Positions 46,020 to 56,640 of a DNA stretch of 60,000 bases are shown piece by piece. The notes below the pieces were generated by a model that saw nothing but the letters and a program-made list of their open reading frames with translations, had not been told where the DNA came from and ran no database searches. The DNA is from Symsagittifera roscoffensis (taxonomy: Eukaryota; Xenacoelomorpha; Acoela; Convolutidae). The position numbers and the translations under genes are program-made. Where the stretch lies: NCBI RefSeq assembly GCF_963678635.1, contig NC_087063.1:23878701-23938700 (forward strand), written 5' to 3'. Numbering within the stretch: the stretch's first letter is position 1; each line of letters begins with the position of its first letter.

Positions 46020-46490
46020 CTAAGAATGACACCCACGCAGCCTCTCCCTGCAGCTTTACGTCCCCGTCATTGTGCGGTCGTAATGTCTGGTATTCTTACA
46101 GAAAGTGAACGTCGCGTTACTTGCCGGACATTTACCGACGTGTTTTGGGGTGAATCTATTCAATTAAAACATCTTCTACCCAGTTCGCGACGATCCGTTC
46201 CCCTGAAAGAACCCCTGCCGTCCCTCTTAAATGGTCGCTGATATCCCACGGATTGCACTCACCGGCTCCATCGTAAAATGCAATGACTTTGCCGGTACTG
46301 TAGCTCGGCCGCTACCCGTCAGTTTGTAGCTCTTGTTATTTTAATCCCCTCGCTTGTAATATAGTGCAATGCGGTAAACCTCGTCTGGTTTTCTGTTTGA
46401 ACTGCTGAGCTCCGTTTGCGCGGCCTTGTCGGTCATTTTAACAATGAATACTTCACGCAGTTTTTTGCCGCTCCAGCGCTCCCAAGTCGC
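46020..46490 (-). pseudogene. Broken Ty3/gypsy-type Gag with zinc-knuckle remnant
   Basis: On the minus strand one frame gives LREVFIVKMTDKAAQTELSS, KPDEVYRIALYYKRGD, then after stops a Gly/Arg-rich stretch (RGSFRGTDRRE in the next frame), RCFN, and RFTPKHVGKCPASNATF followed by TFCKNTRHY. The order of helical capsid end, basic linker and two CCHC-like knuckles with KCPA between them is that of Gag proteins of Ty3/gypsy retrotransposons. Key cysteines are mutated (a stop replaces one, Phe another). At least five stops or shifts are present. The region is clearly more GC-rich than its neighbours. No protease, reverse transcriptase or LTR was found next to it. Confidence 0.6.
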
Positions 46491-46499
46491 TTCGCGCCA

Positions 46500-47340
46500 C
46501 CAACCCCCCGAGTTCCGAGTGAAAATGTTTGTCTCCCCTTCTCGCTGAAAAAAGCTGATATGTTTCGAAGGTTTCAATTCATTTTTTTAAATAAGTTCTC
46601 AAAAATTCGCATGGTCCAAATGAGGCTTCCAGTTATGCAATTCATTTTGTCGCCGTTCGCCCAGAAATAGATATATGTTTGAGGCTAACGTTTGTTCGAC
46701 CTCCACCCTGCTTTTTTTTAAGTACTTCCGCAGGTAATGCCGCAAGCTCCGACGCCGACAGTCCTTTGTCAAAGCAAATTAAGGTAGGAATCTGTGTTTT
46801 GAGATCACTACCCAAGTGAATCAAGTTATCCAGTATTCCCACGGCATCTGTGCCTACGTGCGCTTACTGGACCAGTTAACCGTAACTCCCAAATATTTTT
46901 TTTTGGTTCCCGAGCTGTATCCTGCTGGCTGCGCCATGACGAAAACCGATTCTTTTTCATTTCCCCGCACCTCACATAAATCTCAATTTTCTGAGGTAAC
47001 GAGGGATTTTACAAGATTAGATGTGACAACCAAATATGTTTTCATAGCTTAATTATTCCGCCTGCCAAATTTTGTCAGAGAATGAGAACAAAGAAATTAT
47101 TGGAGAACACAGAAAAATTTTTGATCAATTTTTAAATCGTTTATTGTGGAAAGATTCCGGACCATCTCAATTCAGGTAAAAAGCAATGTTCACAAACAAG
47201 TCCAAGTTTAAATAAAAATGACATCTTTTTTTGTCTCATAAAAAATTCCCGAATTTTGGCAAGCTTTCTAAAAAATATAAGAAGCCCAAATATCGGGGCT
47301 TATTGTAGGTTGGTCAACTCGGGAAATTCTTTCCACAATC
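46500..47340. other. Unassigned, locally GC-richer DNA next to the Gag relic
   Basis: A minus-strand frame at 46642-46842 (with LSASELAALPAEVLKK) and a plus-strand frame at 46816-47052 look coding-like but match nothing I know. They may be further retroelement debris. Confidence 0.25.
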
Positions 47341-47344
47341 AAAT

Positions 47345-47500
47345 CATATGACTTTGTGTTCGTCCTTATGTTTCGACCGACTCGACTTTATGTTTCGACT
47401 TTGAGTTCAACTCTCGACAATGGATTTTCGGTCGAACTCTGACATGTGTTCGACCCGCCTCGGTCGAAACATAAATGGCAAACCTCGACCCGGGATTGCG
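47345..47500. repeat. Cluster of TCGA motifs (second) with 15-bp inverted repeat
   Basis: TTATGTTTCGACCGA and TCGGTCGAAACATAA are exact complements about 85 bp apart. Between them lie further TTCGAC, CTCGAC and GTCGAA motifs. It resembles the cluster at 32165-32335 and may be a small foldback element. Confidence 0.5.
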
Positions 47501-47509
47501 CCGTTTGCA

Positions 47510-50460
47510 GACAGATTTCCGCTAATCTTTTCATTTAGTCGTAGATGCCTTAGCTTCCTTCGCGCTAGTCGCGGCCTATTTTATTTTTGTCGCGTTACTC
47601 GATGATGTATCTCTCCAGCCTGTGAACCATGTAGCCCAATGCTCAATCTTTGTTGCGATAGTCCACGCATAAAACCCACGACCCCGATACGAGCTTATAA
47701 AATGACTGGCCTCCGATGGCATTCAGTCTGATTGGGGAGAATTTTTGCCTTCACGCGATTGTCGATGTTTTTCTCTCAGCTAAACTGCTTAAATCCTGAT
47801 ATCTCTCACCCTGATATAGCGTTACATTTTGATGAACACCTTGTATAGACTTTTAGGCAAAGAAAAGTAGATTTTATAAGAAATAGATTTGAAATAATCA
47901 TTCAGCACTTTTTTTGCATTAAAATTTTTCTTCAAAACAAAAATTTTTGTGCAAAAAACATTGGAAGTTTCATTGTTTTCTTGTCCTTCAGTCGGTGAAG
48001 ACAAATGCTGTCGATTATGCCTAACTCATTAATTTTCAACGCTTTTTTATAGTTCTTTGATTACACCCCGCACTAAAAACGACGCTAATTTGAAGAAAAA
48101 AATGTATAAAAAACCTTATAGCAGCTTTATAACGAATGTTAACGATCATTTTGAGAAATTGATGAACTGGCCAACTGGGTTTTTTTAAAGGCTGTGGTAT
48201 GGCAATATATAAAATTCGGCGTTTTCATTCAGTATTTATCTCATTAGGCTAAAACTAAAACTAGTTTCAATTTCTCAGCAGAGCAAAGTAGAAACAGAAG
48301 AACAATTTTTAATCCAAAATCATGTAGAAACAAACAACGATAATCATTTTACTTCCAACTAGTTACAAACAATTGAATTCGAACCATTTAAATCAGTACA
48401 TGGTAGTTTAGCAGCTAACAGTGATTCATAAAAAAGTGCATCTCGATCGTATCGAATGTATGCCAATCGCGTGATAGTGGACCAAGAATCATCTCCTTCT
48501 TTTCAAACCGCGTTAGAGTTCAGCTGTATAACTGAATCAATGTACATTGGTCTAGTAACATGGGTTAGAAGATAGGAAGGCAAAAGATCTATTAAGAACT
48601 GAGATCAACCGTATAAATTTGCAATGAATTCAAGCTCTCTTTCAGCTTCTGAAGTCACACACACAATCTAAAAGACAGTTAAAGTGATTGATGGATCCGA
48701 ACATAAAATCGCCCAAGTGTGAGCCGTCGACTGCTACCAATCAAATAAACTCAGATCCTCAAAAAAAATTGATCAGTGCATCAAATTGTTTAAAAACTAA
48801 TGAAAAATGTCAATTTTTAAGTTGAACCTAACAAACAATCAAAATCTTGAAGGCCAGTCACTGGCAATCAAAATTTTGATTGTTTCTTTGGTTGATTGAG
48901 CTGGTCAAATTGAAGTTTTGAGTTTTGAAAGTTTTAATTCTCATGGTTCTGCTTTTCCGCGTTTGAATAATCAATCAAGATTCCGAAACCTTGCGTAACA
49001 CCACCCCAACTCTCTCTCTCCTGGCTCGTCTGTCTTAATCATTAGTTCCCTGGCCTTCTTTTGTTTTCCATCCGTTTGTTATTTTTTTTTGCATAGAACT
49101 TGTTCGTTATTGATTGAGCCTTTGCAAGCTTATAGCTCCACTGGCAGAAAAACTGGCTCTGCGCTTTTCTCAGGGTTAAAGTATGATTCCTCGATGATTT
49201 TTTTGTTGTTGTTTCAGGGGCCTGCTCCCATTTTCTCCGAAGTTAGTTTTTGTTACCCGCAGTATCTCGAAGCTTTCTAGCCATAAACAAAAAGTTTTTT
49301 GTAATCTGAGTGAAATATAATTATTTAACTTGAATGGCGAAGCTCAAAACCAGGTTTTATTGTGGCGCTTTTGCAATTCAACCGGTTGGTTTTCTTATAT
49401 AAGAAAATTCTTTGGTTAATGTGTTTTCTAACAGGTATGCATCCTTTGCAATTTTTAATTTCAACAAAAACTTGGCAATCCAGGCTTGGTTTGTAGCAAA
49501 AAATCCTTGAACACCAGTCTTGGAATATTTGGCAAGGTTTTCTCCAAGCCTAGTTCCCACGACAGATAACTCAGGTCGGTTTTTTCTTGATCATTGCAGT
49601 TTTCTAAAAAAAAAAAACTCATTTTCTAGTTCAGTTGATGAATTAGATTCAATTTTTTCCTTTTTTTTCCACATTCTTAGATTGTAACATTTGGAGTTTT
49701 GTTTGCAATCGTTTGGTATATTTCGACCGCCTCTTCAATATTTTGCACCCGATAATGATCTGGCTGAAATTGGCTATAAGATTGTACGTCTCTTAAGCTT
49801 CGTCGGCTCTTTTCTAGATACTGGCAGGCTGCGTATATGCATCTCTCGCGTTCTTTCTAATTCAATGCTCGAAAGTGTAGTAGATTTTCACACTCGGGTT
49901 CTTTGGCGGGTAAACAAGAACCCTTCTGCTTGAAACATTCGCCTATCTTACGTCTCGACTTGTGTTTTGACTTTGAAAATAACGTACCCAACTTCGGTCG
50001 AGAAGGAAAGAAAACATCTAACATGGGCACTGCTCATTATAGAAACTTTTAAAATCCTTCTTGAAGTATTCTGAAATTTTTTCAGGAGACTCGAAACAAA
50101 TGAACAAGTCGAGAGCCTGAGACCAGACCGAGTTTTTTTTACTCAAATTTTGCAAACTGTTTTAGTTTCCTTTCCTAGAAGAGCATCGAAATGTGTTGGC
50201 TGTGTGCAGCCTTTTTTCCCCGTTAACAAGGGACAACCTTGTGAAACGAGAAAAATAGTTCTGGTCAATTATCTTCAGTGCTTTAGGTCAATAGTTTTTA
50301 CTCTGTAGGCTAAGATTGAACACTGGACCCAACTTATGATGCGTTCCACAGATATTGAAGTCCTCTCTGATAAGTTTGTGTTTGTGACCATGGCCAATGC
50401 CCATTTTGCCCGATCCACCTCGAACAACACTTACATTAAAGAAAAAATGGGATCAAACCG
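47510..50460. other. Mostly unassigned; possible exon fragments near 49 kb
   Basis: Strong pyrimidine-rich acceptors occur before 49097 (TTTTTTGCATAG), 49218 (GTTGTTTCAG) and 49681 (CCACATTCTTAG). Open frames lie at 49089-49280 and at 49691-49911, the latter ending at a GGCGG then GTAAAC donor-like site (80 codons, including FAPDNDLAEIGYKIVR). The third acceptor is out of frame with the second open frame. A minus-strand frame at 49378-49560 is also coding-like. No family recognised; could be a decayed or novel gene. Confidence 0.25.
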
Positions 50461-50466
50461 TACAAT

Positions 50467-50506
50467 CCCCCCCCCCCCCGCCAAATCGGTTTAGGGGGGG
50501 GGGGGG
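50467..50506. repeat. C13 / G13 hairpin
   Basis: A run of 13 C (50467-50479) and a run of 13 G (50494-50506) are separated by 14 bases and can pair. It resembles the G/C tract of a family C element folded back on itself, but no other part of that element is next to it. Confidence 0.6.
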
Positions 50507-50802
50507 TAGGAAATATAGATTTTTCATAAACTAACTTTGAGTATAGTCTATATTCGTTCAAAATTGAACCATTTTATTGAAGAAATTAATTGAATTAAAA
50601 CATTAATTTGTGTTAATTAACAGCATACAAATGCAAACACAAGTAAAAACGAATTGGTGCGGTTCATCCAAAAAATGAAAAAGCTAAAAACTATACAATT
50701 ATACTAGGTCGTTTCGTTAATCTCTTGGGATCAACGTATTCAAATATTTACCAGCTGTGCTTTGCAGAAGAATAAATTATTTGAAAGATTTCAAAAGACC
50801 AG

Positions 50803-51010
50803 AGTAGTATATGTTCATTCAGCGGGGGGGGGGGGGGGGGTGAAGACCCCCATGTATTAACATAGGCTATAGAGTATCCGGTCATCACCCGATGTATTAA
50901 CATAGGGAATAGATTTCCCATGTATTAAAGTTATAGGTTTCAAAGTTTCAGATGGTAAGATGGTAAGTTTCGAAAAAAAAAATTCGCAAAAAAAAATATT
51001 GGCGCCCGAT
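50803..51010 (+). repeat. Left terminal inverted repeat of the Polinton-like element
   Basis: Carries a run of 17 G at 50824-50840, where the right repeat has only 6. Inside, variants of ATGTATTAACATAGG occur three times. The inner edge is at TTGGCGCCCG. Confidence 0.8.
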
Positions 51011-51256
51011 TTTGCCGATGTTTAAAATTCTAAACGTTTTCTTAATTAAAAAAACAATAAAATGTTAACCCAAATGCAGCGTTTAAAAAGAAATGCTGAA
51101 AAAAGTTATAAACAGAGAAAATGTATTAATTTACAGCATCGTATACAATTTCACTGCATGAACTCCTACAAGTTTAGAGATTTAGTATGTATTCCATCAC
51201 ATTCAACTTCCCGTTTAGGGTAAAAAAAAACAGCCCAGTCCTATTTTACTTTGCTA

Positions 51257-51710
51257 TTAAGTGGCAACTGAATGATTAATTGTTTTAAATCCTCTGATAG
51301 TTGACTTCAAGTTCACTGCCTCATCCAGTACTTGACGATACTTTGCCATTGGATCATCTCCAGAGTCTTCTAATGCACGTTTGTTCAGTCCTTTATTGCT
51401 AAACTTATACTTTTGACTTTCACTATCGTAACAGCAACAAATTTTACTACACAGGCACAAGTACGTGGAAACAAGTACTTGGGAAAAAGTTGTTTTTTGC
51501 ATCTGCTCCAAAATTGTCTCCCATCTGCTCGCTTGCTGGGAAGGATACATACATAAACAAGTATTTTTCTGCCAAAGCCAAATAGAGAAAATCTGTATCC
51601 ATTTCAAGTTCTTGAAATATGTTATCATCGCAAAGTTTATCGTAAAAGTTATAATGCAGCTCCAACATTCTCAACTGGGCATACCGTAGTGTAAAGAATC
51701 CTAGTATAAC
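51257..51710 (-). pseudogene. Broken family-B DNA polymerase (Polinton type)
   Basis: Two minus-strand frames make up the remnant. The first (about 51447-51710) covers part of the palm domain with MLELHYNFYDKL and the motif C region EMDTDFLYLAL near 51590-51599. The usual Ser after DTD is Phe here. The second (about 51257-51480) continues with LCLCSKICCCYDS, KYKFSNKGLNKRALEDSGD and ends NHSVAT at a stop. A frameshift combined with a deletion separates the parts, and exonuclease and upstream polymerase domains are missing. It resembles the protein-primed DNA polymerases of Polinton-like elements in cnidarians and other animals. It cannot be functional. Confidence 0.75.
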
Positions 51711-52063
51711 CTGAGGGAATATAAATAAGACGAAATAATTGTTTAACAGACTTTTAAAAAAAACGTTCTGTGATATACTCGATTAAGATCCCATTCTCTA
51801 AACCAAAACTTCTTTTTTAGTCGAAACTTACCACTTACCAATGAAATTTACCATTCAAAAAAAAACTTTTTTTTTATTTTGTAAGATAAAAATGTTTTTT
51901 TTTTCAAGATAAAAATGTATTCGCACGTAAAACTTGAAAAAATTTCAAAAAATGTTCCGAAACTTACCATACCGAAGTTTTGTAAAAAAAAAACCCTTAC
52001 ATATCTCAAATCGTAGGAGTTAGCTAAGAAACGCATGTATTGGCAAACTCGAGCTCCAAAAAG

Positions 52064-52261
52064 TTCGGGCGCCAAAAAATTTTTCAAAGTTTTTCTCGAA
52101 ACTTACCATCCTACCATCTCAAACTATGAAACCTATGACCTTAACACATGGGAAATCTATTACCTATGTTACTACATATGGTGATGACCGGATATTTTAT
52201 AGCCTATGTTAATTCATAGGGATCATCATCCCCCCGCTGAATGAATCCAGCATATACTACT
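52064..52261 (-). repeat. Right terminal inverted repeat of the Polinton-like element
   Basis: Complement of 50803-51010 with several point differences and a 5-bp insertion (CTGGA) near the end. The C run at 52230-52235 has 6 bases. Confidence 0.8.
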
Positions 52262-52457
52262 GACCAGAAAACAAATAATTTGTAAAATAAAAAAGGTCTA
52301 CATCTAAAATTCAAATCCTAATGAATTTAATTTCCAAATGACTCTCAATATTTAGGAGAAAACTTCAGACGTCAAACGAGCCTTACGTGTTACCGTCCGA
52401 AAAATTTTTAATTATACGTTTTCTGTAAAAGAATGAGGAGTTCGCTAACGGTAATAG

Positions 52458-52745
52458 CTGTTCACTGGGCAATTTGTTGAACACTTTAGGATTTCTTTAC
52501 GCATTACTTTTATTTTCAAAATTGATACCGCGACAACTCCCAAGAAAAGACAACTTGAAAAATTTGAGGAAAGCGACAACTCGCAAGTTTTTGAAGCTAA
52601 CTGGAATTTTTATATTCTCGATTTAAGGCCGCCGGTGGGCGCGCTACGCGAGCGTTGCCGCTTAAAGGCGATAACCGGCTTTAAATTTCGTATAAAGTTA
52701 TGCCCTCTGCTGACAAGCTCGCAACACGTTGACGCGACTGCAGCG
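52458..52745 (+). other. Possible exon: open frame ending at a consensus donor in a GC-rich patch
   Basis: 96 codons are open from CTG at 52458 to GCAGCG at 52745, directly followed by GTGAGTAT, a strong 5' splice site. The frame reads TATTPKKRQLEKFEES and later NFYILDLRPPVGALRERCR. It covers a GC-rich island (about 52627-52690) unusual for the window. There is no ATG in frame and no clear acceptor, and no family is recognised. Confidence 0.25.
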
Positions 52746-53257
52746 GTGAGTATATTGCGAGTTTTATTTTAATGCGAGTTTTAATCAGTTCTAAAAAACA
52801 ATGTAGGTTGCATATTTGACATGCGATAACTGGTGACAAAAAAAAATTAAGCTAATGAGAGACAATAAAATCTGCGGTTTTTTATGACAGTTTTAAGCAC
52901 GAATTTTTATGTTTTTGAAACAAATAATGGATTGAGAAACAAAATAGTTTTTCTTAAATAATAATCAGAGCTCGTTTTTCATGTAGAAAAATGAGTTAGG
53001 TCCTTGAGGTTAACTCATAGAGTAATTTCGGATAGGGTACACCGTCTGCTCGTCACGCTATCTTATTTTCGGCCGGATAGATTCGTGCAACTTCTTAGTC
53101 TAATACCGATCCTAATCTTACTCTTATATCTACTAGTCTCAGGGTGTTTAACTAGTCTCTGCTAGGCTCAATAGATCTAGAGTATACTGACTTATTGCAA
53201 CTGCTGAAGTTCTCTTGGAGAGGTAACTAATTTCTAAGTTAAATTCAAATCTCTCTG

Positions 53258-53285
53258 GTGCTGAAATTACAAGTAATTTCAGCAC
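53258..53285. repeat. Perfect 13-bp hairpin
   Basis: GTGCTGAAATTAC, two bases, GTAATTTCAGCAC. The stem is perfect. No T run follows closely, so a role as terminator is not supported. Confidence 0.5.
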
Positions 53286-53392
53286 TTACAAATAAGTGGG
53301 TTGTTAGTTGGATGGATTATGATTGGTTAATATTAAATATTTTACAGTAGTAAAATATCTAATTTATCCAATAATAAAATGTAGTTTAGATC

Positions 53393-53586
53393 AGGTTCCA
53401 AAAGGTTCCCCCTTTGGTACTTTTTTACATCGATTTCCCAAAAATTGCTCAAAGAGGCATTTTGGCTTTTCTTTATAGGGTTTTAACAGAGCTCGGAAAA
53501 CCATTTTTTTCAAACTAAAAATTCGAAAAATGTTTTGAACACTTTTTGAAACATCCCCCTTCAAAAAAATCTTGTGCACGCCACTG
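53393..53586 (+). mobile_element. Fragment of the CAGTGGCGTGC-ended MITE variant
   Basis: The right end GTGCACGCCACTG and internal blocks CCCTTTGGTAC, GAGCTCGGAAAACC and AAACATCCCCCTTC match the element at 23890-24151. The left terminus is missing. Confidence 0.55.
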
Positions 53587-53589
53587 AGT

Positions 53590-54150
53590 GAAAGTCCATT
53601 CCGAAAAAGTGCGCAAGGCAGCGAAAACAAATTTATAATTTGAAAAACTTTTGTTCTGAGAATTTGATAGGAAAACTATTCGAACACATGAAACGCTACT
53701 TAATTGGACATATTTGACACCAGTTGACATATTTTACCGCAGAATTTAGAAAAAAAAAATTTAAATTTTTTTTTGATTTCTTGTAGATATTTTATTATAA
53801 TAAAATTTTATTGTCAATGACTCGCTAAATAAAGCTCCCAAAAGCAGTTTTTTTTCGTAGTCGCACTAAATTTAATTAATTAAAACTTTTAGCCAAAATA
53901 TTCCGTCAATTTCTTCAAATGTTGAAACAAAAAGATCCTGATCGATTATAAGTTGTAAAGTCTTTGGATGTTTTTCTTGGCGTAAATTAGAATCTGAATC
54001 TTAATTTTCACTGTAGGAAACTCCTTGTTCCAAGCATTTTTTAATTGTCTTAAGTGGCATTATGGCTGAAATCGCAGAGTTACAATGCAAGATATCCCGA
54101 ACAAATGCATTCATATTAGTTTAATTTAATTTTCCACCCTGGAAAAAAAT
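53590..54150. other. AT-rich stretch, nothing recognised
   Basis: No gene or repeat family is seen here. Confidence 0.3.
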
Positions 54151-54152
54151 CA

Positions 54153-54817
54153 TTGTTCCAACTATTGCAATTGGGGAGGAAATTTTGTATTCGGGCTCAG
54201 GTGTGTTTTAGTTTTTTTCTTTTTATTTTCCACGCAAAATCAGTTACCACAAATAATCAAATAATCAAATAAATCTTTTATACTTTTTTCGAACGAAAAT
54301 AAAAAAACTTCAAAAAGAGTTCCCAGCGTCGAGAAAAACCGGTTTGAAATTTTCGGTTTTTTTTCTTCGTCTTAATGCGTACGAATAAATAAGCTTGCAA
54401 TAACTTAATTTTGTTAATGCGTACGAATAAATAAGCTTGCAATATCTTATTCTAATGGCTTGAAAGCGTACAGTAGCTTAAATTAAGCCGTAAAAATTTT
54501 GTTTAGCTCGAGAAGAATTGTTATTTTTAGTGTTTCAGCGCAATTTTGGAAACAAGAACTTCAAAATTTCAAAAATTGCACTAAGAAAAAGTCTTTTTCA
54601 TTTTTTTTTTCATTTTTCAAGTAGTTTTTTTTACAAAAATGTTTTCCAATTTACGTATTTCACTGAAATAATAGAAAATGCCTAAGCTCCAATTTTTGTT
54701 AAGATGCTTTTATCTTGCCACGCCAAAAATCTAACCTAATTTGAAAAAAAAAGTGTGTTGTATTTTTTAAAGACGATGGTCGCAACATTCTGTGCAAGGT
54801 AGCCAGCTATCCTTGTT
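54153..54817 (+). mobile_element. Full-length family B Helitron-like copy
   Basis: The 5' TTGTTCCAACTATTGCAATT and GGGGAGGAAATTTTGTATTC, the 3' ATGGTCGCAACATTCTGTGC, shortened hairpin and AGCCAGCTATCCTTGTT. About 665 bp. It includes an internal 42-bp tandem duplication (54373-54456). Confidence 0.6.
54373..54456. repeat. 42-bp tandem duplication
   Basis: TTAATGCGTACGAATAAATA with AGCTTGCAATA follows itself once with two or three differences, inside the family B element. Confidence 0.75.
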
Positions 54818-54829
54818 ACATTAGACCCA

Positions 54830-55805
54830 GAAAACCCTCGAAAATCAGAACTTAGTGAAATTTTCAGCTCTTTCATCTTTTCCTCCACCACACATAAGCA
54901 TCGATTTTATTGTGTATCGAAGGTAGAATACGAAGACCAAATATGTTAGTCATAAAATATGCGTCATAATTAGCCCGCCTGCCAATTTTATAACAATCAG
55001 ACAAATTCACTAGAAAAATTAATTATAAAAGTTGGCAAATAGGGCAGGGGAGGAGGAAAAAGAGCCCAATGTTTTAAAGCAGTGGATTTCAGAAAATTGT
55101 TTTACCTCAAATTGTTCCTGTTTTTTCGTAAGTCATAGAATCATGTTCGACTGTATTTCATTACTAAAACATCAAACCGACTAGTATAAGAAGTTCCATT
55201 TAAAAGCTCATATAATAGCGTGGTCCCGCCTGATCACATATTGAAATGTATTTTAAGTACTACAAATGGATGAAAAGAAATGGAAATTTTTGTTAAAAAA
55301 ACGTTTTTAATAGTTTTGCCGATAACATTTTCTATAAAATGAAACTATCATAAAACAAATTCAAAAATCAGAAATTGCCTTCAAAAAATTTTTGCCTAAC
55401 TTCTGTAAAGGACCATTGCTAATATAACAGGACCACACTTCTAACTAAGTACCAAACACGTCCCTCCCAACCCACCAGACTTCAATTTGTCCATATACTT
55501 TAGCCCCCAAGAACAGAAAATCGCAGGATGCAGGTCTTCAAACTTTCACATACGAGGCTGAGATGAGAGGCTATAAATACGAAATACTTCTGAAATTTTT
55601 GACTAGCTTTGATTTTTGAAAAGCTAATTGCTTTTTACATACAACGACGTGGTTTCAAGGACTTTCACTCAATTGACATATGAACTTGACATAGGAGTTA
55701 GTTTTTTTCTTTAAAAAATGGGACTACTGATCTGCTCGGTCAATTTCTTCCTTTGTGACTAAGTTTTTGCAATTGGTCTGATCAAGCCATCCATATATGA
55801 AAAAT
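54830..55805. other. AT-rich stretch, nothing recognised
   Basis: No gene or repeat family is seen here. Confidence 0.3.
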
Positions 55806-55810
55806 TACCA

Positions 55811-56575
55811 CAGCCAACTAACAGTTGGAAAAGAGTATTGAAAGCTAGGAAATCGAAAAAAAAAACTTGTTTTTTAGATAACCTTCAACTTTTGAACTTC
55901 GAAGAAAAAATTAGATGGCTCTAAAGCTCTTTGAATCTGTAGAACAACTTATATTGGACACATTTTCTTGCTAAAACTAACTCAATTTGAGAAAATTGAA
56001 TCAATAGGTAAAACTTTGTTTCGCTGGGACATCTGATAATTAATTCCATTTTCGAAATTAGAAGTCGATCACGTTTTTTGTGATCTTTACAATTTTGCTG
56101 TTTGACTTGCTTTCCCTTTAACTATAGAAATGTACTGAACTTAAAAATAAATCACCAGTCAAACTGCCAAAAATTTAAGTTGAGCGTGAATAAATTTTAA
56201 GACTTTTTGCTGAAAAAAAAAAAAAAAAAATCAGCAACAACTATGTAAGAGTACTCAATAAGTTCATTGCTCTTTAAAAATGCCTAAATGTAAAGCAACA
56301 TGGGTGCTGCGGTATTATACAGACAAAAAAAACAAACAAACATAAGTCTGCCGAAGATTTTTGACACACGAAATTTTTTTGACATAGGGACAATCGCCAA
56401 AACTTCTAGGAACTCAATTACGTGCCCAAACTCGGAATACACTAAAATGACTTTTAAATCAAGTAAAACTAAAAAGGCTTTTATGGCAAGCAATTTTGGT
56501 GGTGTGGCATTAAGCCGGCAACAAACCAAACAACCAGAAGTCTGCCAAAGATTTTTTTGACACACATACGTTTTT
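55811..56575 (+). repeat. Diverged direct repeat, left copy
   Basis: CAGCCAACTAACAGTTGG, GCTGGGACATCTGATAATTA, TTCCATTTTCGAAATTAGAA, GTCAAACTGCCAAAAATTTA, TGCTGCGGTATTATACAGAC, GTCTGCCGAAGATTTTTGAC, ACAATCGCCAAAACTTC and CGGAATACACTAAAATGAC recur in order in 57431-58145. Its end holds a second, nested copy of the GTCTGCCAAAGATTTTTTGA block. Confidence 0.7.
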
Positions 56576-56589
56576 TAAGTTTTTTTTAT

Positions 56590-56640
56590 GTAAAATGGTC
56601 GAAACATTCTGAGCTACTCGCACAGCAACCACTATTATGG
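56590..56640 (+). mobile_element. Family B 3' end
   Basis: AATGGTCGAAACATT, hairpin CTGAGCTACTCGCACAG, CAACCACTATTATGG. The rest of the element is not recognised. Confidence 0.4.

Larger units (their letters stand above)
50803..52261. mobile_element. Miniature Polinton/Maverick-type element, 1459 bp
   Basis: Both ends start AGTAGTATATG and continue as inverted repeats of about 200 bp (50803-51010 and 52064-52261) sharing TTCATTCAGCGGGGGG, TTAACATAGGCTATA, ATCCGGTCATCACC, AATAGATTTCCCATGT and GGTAAGTTTCG. A 6-bp target duplication flanks them. Inside is a broken family-B DNA polymerase. AG termini, long inverted repeats, 6-bp duplication and PolB together indicate a Polinton/Maverick-type DNA transposon that has lost nearly everything else (no integrase, capsid, ATPase or protease is seen). 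Autonomous members are 15-20 kb, so this is an internally deleted derivative. Confidence 0.75.
50797..52267. repeat. 6-bp target-site duplication GACCAG around a Polinton-like element
   Basis: GACCAG at 50797-50802 is repeated exactly at 52262-52267, immediately outside the inverted repeats. A 6-bp duplication is the length known for Polinton/Maverick integration. Confidence 0.8.

Noticed and set aside
46020-47052. Long terminal repeats around the Gag relic
   Set aside because: No pair of direct repeats with TG...CA ends, primer-binding site or polypurine tract could be found by eye on either side.
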